Assembly: GCA_020847015.1 (NCBI GenBank)
Contig: JADLCW010000047.1
Location: 1-9,873 of the forward strand
Origin: Thermomicrobiales bacterium
Lineage (GTDB): Bacteria; Chloroflexota; Chloroflexia; Thermomicrobiales; UBA6265
Length of the DNA: 9,873 nucleotides
Direction of reading: 5' to 3'
Under the pieces are notes generated by a model. The model worked only from the letters and a program-made list of their open reading frames with translations, did not search any database and was not told where the DNA came from. Positions 6,686-9,873 of the stretch are shown in pieces (the stretch's first letter is position 1; every line of letters starts with the position of its first letter). The translations under genes were made by a program, and so were the position numbers.

Positions 6686-6695
6686 CCCTCCTCCC
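6686..6695 (-). promoter_or_regulatory. Ribosome binding site fixing the start of the 312-residue protein
   Basis: On the reverse strand GGGAGGAGGG lies 3 nt before ATG 6682, giving a GGGAGG core at 7-nt spacing. It is the strongest Shine-Dalgarno match near any in-frame start of this gene and favours ATG 6682 over ATG 6652. Confidence 0.6.
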
Positions 6696-6772
6696 GGCGC
6701 CTGCGATCGAGCGGACCGTGCGGGGAGCGATGGGTCGATTGTACCGCGCTGCGTGATGCGGCACCGATTCAA

Positions 6773-8947
6773 TCAGCCTTCAAGCGCGGCCAGCACCCGC
6801 TCGGGGGTGAAGGGCTGATCGGTCAGCCAGACGCCGACGGCGTCGTGAATGGCGGCGGCAACGGCGGCGGTGAACGGCACGAGGGGTAGTTCGGCCACAC
6901 CGCGCGCGCCAAACGGCCCGAGCGGATCGGCCAGCTCCAGTACGATCGGCACGATTTCTTCCGGCGCATCGAGCGCGGTGGGCAGCAGATAGGTGCTGAA
7001 CCCCGACGTCAGGATGCGGCCGTCGCGCGTCTTGAGATCTTCCATCAGCGCGTAGCCGATCGCCTGGGCGACGCACCCTTCGATCTGCCCTTCGACTTGC
7101 TGCATGTTGATGGCCCGCCCCACATCGTGGGCGCTCGCCACGCGGATGACCCGCACCTTGCCGCTGAGGGTGTCCACCTCGACCTCAACACCCTGCGCGG
7201 CGTAGCCGTAGCAGTAGTTGGGGACGCCCTCACCGGTGTCCGCAGCCAGCGGCGTAGTCGCTGGCGGACAGTACTGAACGGTGGCGACGACTCGTTCTTC
7301 GTCGCTGCCGTGGTATTTCGCCAACGCCTCGACGGCGGCATCGTGAACGGCGCGCCCGGACATCACAGTCTGGCGGGAGGCGGAGGAACTGCCCGCATTG
7401 GGCGTCTCGGCGCTGTCGTCGGCGATGAGCGCGACCTGCTGGAGATCCAACCCCAGCGTTTCGGCGGCGATCTGGCGCATCGCCAGATGAACGCCCTGAC
7501 CGACATCAGCGGCTCCGCTGCGCAGCAGCGCGCCTTCTGGTTCGCCCCGTCCCCAGAGTTCGATCGTGGCGGTGGATTGCTCGGCGAAACCAAACGAGTA
7601 GCCGAGGTTCTTGTGGCCGGCGGCAATGCCGACCCCGCGCCGCAGCCAGGATGGCCCCTCGATATTGGCGCGCGCGGCCTCCTCCGCCCAGCCCCGCCGC
7701 GCAACCTCTTCCGCGCAGCGGTTTAGCACCGGCAAGGCGCTGACCCCCGCCGGCAGCACATTGCGGGTTGGTTCCCGATCTCCCTCGCGGTAGATGTTGC
7801 GCCGGCGAAATTCCACCGGATCCAACCCCAGACCATGCGCCAACCGGGTCATCATCACCTCGCTGGCGAAGTGAGCCTGCGGCGCGCCGAACCCGCGAAA
7901 GGCCCCGGCGGGCACGTTATTGGTGTAGGCGACGCGCCCCTCAATGGCGACGTTGTCGACGGCGTAGCAGCCAGTGGCGAACAATGTCGCGACCTTGGTC
8001 ACCTCTTCGCTGGTGGAGGCGTAGGCGCCGCCATCGGCGGTCACCTCCGCTGCGACCGCGGTGAGGCGCCCCTCGTTCGTGGCGCCCCAACGGCAGCGAA
8101 CCGTCATCGGGTGGCGCTTGTGGTGGCCGACGATCGACTCCTCCCGGCTCCATACGATGGCCACCGGGCGTCGCAGCTTCCAGGCAGCCAGCGCCAGGAG
8201 ATGCTGCACGGAAAGATCTTCTCGCCCGCCGAACGCGCCGCCGATGGCGGCGTAGCGGATGACGACCCGGTCGGGAGCCAACTCGAGCATGTTGGCGATT
8301 TGCTTGCGATCCTCGTGAAGCCACTGGCCGGCGCTTTCCACGACGACCCGGCCGTCGTCATCCACCCAGGCGACCCCGGCCTCTGGTTGCAAGAAGGCAT
8401 GCTCTTGCCAGGTGGTGGTGAACTCGCCCTCCAGCACCAGATCGGCGGCGGCGAACCCAGCCGCGACATCGCCCTTGCGGATCGGCAATCGGTGCAGCAG
8501 ATTCGTGCCGCGCGCTGCGTGAACCAGCGGGGCGCCCGGCTCCAGTGCGGCGAAGGGATCGAAAACGCCCGGCAAGTCGTCGTAATCGACTCGCACGCGC
8601 CTCGCTCCGATAGTGGCTGCTTCGGCGGATTCAGCCACGACGAGCGCGACTTTGTCGCCTTGGAAGCGGACCACGTCGGAACAGAGCACGGGTTGGTCGC
8701 GCTCGATCAATCCGAAGGCGTTGTACGGCACATCGGCGGCCGTCAGCACGGCGACCACACCGGGCGCGGCCAGCGCCTCGGACGCGTCGATGCTCCGGAT
8801 GCGGGCGCTGGGGCGACCGGCGAAAACCACTTTCAGATGCAGCATGTCCGGGCGGACGAGATCCGCCGGGTAGCGGGCGGCGCCCGTGACCTTGCCCAGC
8901 GCGTCGTGGCGGGGTACGGGTTTGCCGATGATGCTGGCGCGCGTCAC
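6773..8947 (-). CDS. Xanthine dehydrogenase-family molybdopterin-binding large subunit
   Basis: 724 residues, somewhat short for this family of molybdenum hydroxylase large subunits. It binds the molybdopterin-cytosine-dinucleotide or similar cofactor and hydroxylates a substrate carbon with water-derived oxygen. Visible in order: N-terminal a/b-hammerhead domain (about 18-128, KVTGAARYPADL), Q208, the Gly-rich GGAFGGRED (236-244), FRGFG (350-354), GQG (483-485), SSASR (521-525), DVGRAIN (608-614), and GARGVAELPL with E686 as the catalytic base (bovine Glu1261). The FRGFG motif places it with xanthine dehydrogenase and aldehyde oxidoreductases and excludes true CO dehydrogenase, whose CoxL has AYRCSFR with a Cys. 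GTG start; AAGGAGC lies 6 nt upstream. Electrons would pass to the [2Fe-2S]/FAD protein encoded just upstream (88-bp gap). The substrate is not determined. Confidence 0.94.
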   Translation of the reverse strand: MTRASIIGKPVPRHDALGKVTGAARYPADLVRPDMLHLKVVFAGRPSARIRSIDASEALAAPGVVAVLTAADVPYNAFGLIERDQPVLCSDVVRFQGDKVALVVAESAEAATIGARRVRVDYDDLPGVFDPFAALEPGAPLVHAARGTNLLHRLPIRKGDVAAGFAAADLVLEGEFTTTWQEHAFLQPEAGVAWVDDDGRVVVESAGQWLHEDRKQIANMLELAPDRVVIRYAAIGGAFGGREDLSVQHLLALAAWKLRRPVAIVWSREESIVGHHKRHPMTVRCRWGATNEGRLTAVAAEVTADGGAYASTSEEVTKVATLFATGCYAVDNVAIEGRVAYTNNVPAGAFRGFGAPQAHFASEVMMTRLAHGLGLDPVEFRRRNIYREGDREPTRNVLPAGVSALPVLNRCAEEVARRGWAEEAARANIEGPSWLRRGVGIAAGHKNLGYSFGFAEQSTATIELWGRGEPEGALLRSGAADVGQGVHLAMRQIAAETLGLDLQQVALIADDSAETPNAGSSSASRQTVMSGRAVHDAAVEALAKYHGSDEERVVATVQYCPPATTPLAADTGEGVPNYCYGYAAQGVEVEVDTLSGKVRVIRVASAHDVGRAINMQQVEGQIEGCVAQAIGYALMEDLKTRDGRILTSGFSTYLLPTALDAPEEIVPIVLELADPLGPFGARGVAELPLVPFTAAVAAAIHDAVGVWLTDQPFTPERVLAALEG

Positions 8948-9035
8948 GGGTTCGCTCCTTCGGGAATCGGGGCCGGGCTCGCTCCGGCGAGAGCAGATCG
9001 CGATCGGCGGCGATGGTCGGGATCGCGCCGGCCGC

Positions 9036-9873
9036 TTATGCCGCGCCTTCGTCCGAGGCGGAGGCGACGGCGTCGAAGATTTTGCGGTAGCCGGTACAGC
9101 GACAGATGTTGCCGCTGAGACCGATTCTTACTTCCTCCAGGGTCGGGTGCGAGCGTTCGGCCAGCAGCTTCGCCCCGGCCATCAACATGCCGGGGATGCA
9201 GAATCCGCACTGCACGGCGCCGCACTCCACGAAGCTGCGCTGCAGCGGGTGCAGCACGCCATCGCGGGCGTCGGCCAGACCTTCGATGGTGGTGACGACA
9301 GCGCCGTGCGCTTGCGGCGCCGGCGTCAGGCAGGACATCACCGCCTGCCCGTTCAACCATACCGTGCAGGCTCCGCACTCGCCCTCGGCGCACCCTTCCT
9401 TGGTCCCGGTCAATCCCCCTTCGTCGCGCAGCGCGTCCAGCAGCGTGCGGTCGGTGGAGGCGCTGAGACGACGCGGAACGCCGTTGATGACCGTCTCGAT
9501 CGTGCCGGAGAAAGCGGCTGCCGGCGACCGAGGCGTGTCGCATTTAGTTTCCAGCAAAATCGGCGTGTCGGGCAACGGACCGTCGTCGCCGATGGCGAGA
9601 CGCTCCAGCGCATGAGCGACGAAATTGGCGACCGTCTGCCGCCGATAGGCGGCCGTACCGCGCACATCGTCGATAGGGGTCGCGTCGGCGGCGGCGCGCT
9701 CGCCAGCGGCGCGGCACAGCTCCGGATCGAGACGCGTCCCCCTCACCAGCGCTTCGGCCGAGGCTGCGTGAATGATGGTCGGAGCCACCGACCCGAGCGT
9801 GATGCGCGCCTCGGCGACCGTATCGTCGTCGAAGGTCAGCACGATGCAGGCGTTGATCACCGAGATGGCCTGC
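9036..9873 (-). CDS. FAD-subunit C-terminal domain fused to [2Fe-2S] subunit of a molybdenum hydroxylase (5'-truncated by window)
   Basis: The frame is open through the right edge, so the true start and the FAD-binding N-terminal domain lie outside; GTG 9860 is internal (QAIS precedes it). Numbering from that GTG, residues 1-88 match the CoxM/CutM-type FAD-subunit C-terminal domain (ARITLGSVAPTIIHA, TPIDDVRGTAAYRRQTV). A linker (about 90-120) leads without a stop into a complete [2Fe-2S] subunit: plant-type cluster C157-x4-C162-x2-C165...C177, then the second cluster C218-x2-C221 and C253-x-C255 (NICRCTGY). Both clusters relay electrons from the molybdenum site to FAD. The order FAD then Fe-S is the reverse of XdhA (Fe-S then FAD) and differs from the separate CoxM and CoxS. 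It is the first visible gene of the reverse operon; the operon promoter is beyond the window. Confidence 0.92.
   Translation of the reverse strand, partial: QAISVINACIVLTFDDDTVAEARITLGSVAPTIIHAASAEALVRGTRLDPELCRAAGERAAADATPIDDVRGTAAYRRQTVANFVAHALERLAIGDDGPLPDTPILLETKCDTPRSPAAAFSGTIETVINGVPRRLSASTDRTLLDALRDEGGLTGTKEGCAEGECGACTVWLNGQAVMSCLTPAPQAHGAVVTTIEGLADARDGVLHPLQRSFVECGAVQCGFCIPGMLMAGAKLLAERSHPTLEEVRIGLSGNICRCTGYRKIFDAVASASDEGAA

Noticed and set aside
6738..6743. TACAAT on the reverse strand, a possible -10 box for the 312-residue protein
   Set aside because: It matches five of six -10 positions, but no acceptable -35 hexamer lies 16-18 nt upstream. The gene can be served by readthrough from the upstream subunit genes.
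6773..8947. Identity as aerobic CO dehydrogenase large subunit (CoxL)
   Set aside because: The CoxL active-site motif AYRCSFR with its copper-binding Cys is absent; FRGFG of the xanthine dehydrogenase type is present instead.
7835..9118. 427-codon forward ORF
   Set aside because: Antisense to the molybdopterin subunit gene, whose conserved motifs run through the entire stretch. The antisense product shows no domain and ends in an Arg-rich tail.
1..9873. CRISPR array, tRNA/rRNA gene, insertion sequence or phage element
   Set aside because: No regularly spaced repeats, no tRNA-like cloverleaf or rRNA segment, and no transposase or integrase-like protein were seen on either strand.

Overview
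This window is ordinary-looking, GC-rich bacterial chromosome with two convergent gene groups. A Tat-type solute-binding protein without a lipobox, a high-GC gene style, a cytoplasmic GH127-type glycosidase and a CO/xanthine dehydrogenase-family enzyme together suggest a Chloroflexota (Thermomicrobia-like) or similar soil/thermophilic lineage. This is an inference from gene style; no marker gene is present to prove it.

Left half, forward strand (about 1-5640): a carbohydrate uptake and hydrolysis operon. At the left edge lie a few codons of a possible upstream gene (its end resembles a LacI-family C-terminus) and a stem-loop. A good sigma70-type promoter (108-136) follows, with a perfect 19-bp odd palindrome (148-166) directly downstream at the expected transcription start, as expected for a repressor operator. 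Then come a Tat-exported sugar-binding protein (206-1528), a perfect 14-bp stem-loop (1537-1576), two MalF/MalG-type permeases (1607-2551 and 2591-3433) and a GH127/DUF1680 beta-L-arabinofuranosidase-like enzyme (3609-5558). No ATPase subunit is encoded here, so a shared MsmK/UgpC-like ATPase elsewhere is presumed. The model is import of an arabinofuranose-containing (or related) oligosaccharide followed by cytoplasmic hydrolysis under repressor control.

Middle (5559-5743): a 185-bp convergent intergenic region with three perfect inverted repeats, one spanning the glycosidase stop codon, one with a T-tract (a convincing terminator), and one just beyond the end of the opposing gene.

Right half, reverse strand (9873 to 5744): a molybdenum hydroxylase operon read right to left. 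It holds a protein that joins the C-terminal part of a CoxM-like FAD subunit to a complete CoxS-like [2Fe-2S] subunit (cut by the window edge), the large molybdopterin-binding subunit (6773-8947), and a 312-residue protein with a phosphoribosyltransferase-like segment but no normal PRPP loop (5744-6682). The domain order FAD then 2Fe-2S is the reverse of classical XdhA. The large subunit keeps the catalytic Glu and both substrate-sandwiching Phe positions of xanthine dehydrogenase but seems to lack its substrate-binding Arg, so the true substrate is open. The most interesting unknown is the third protein and its role beside this enzyme.
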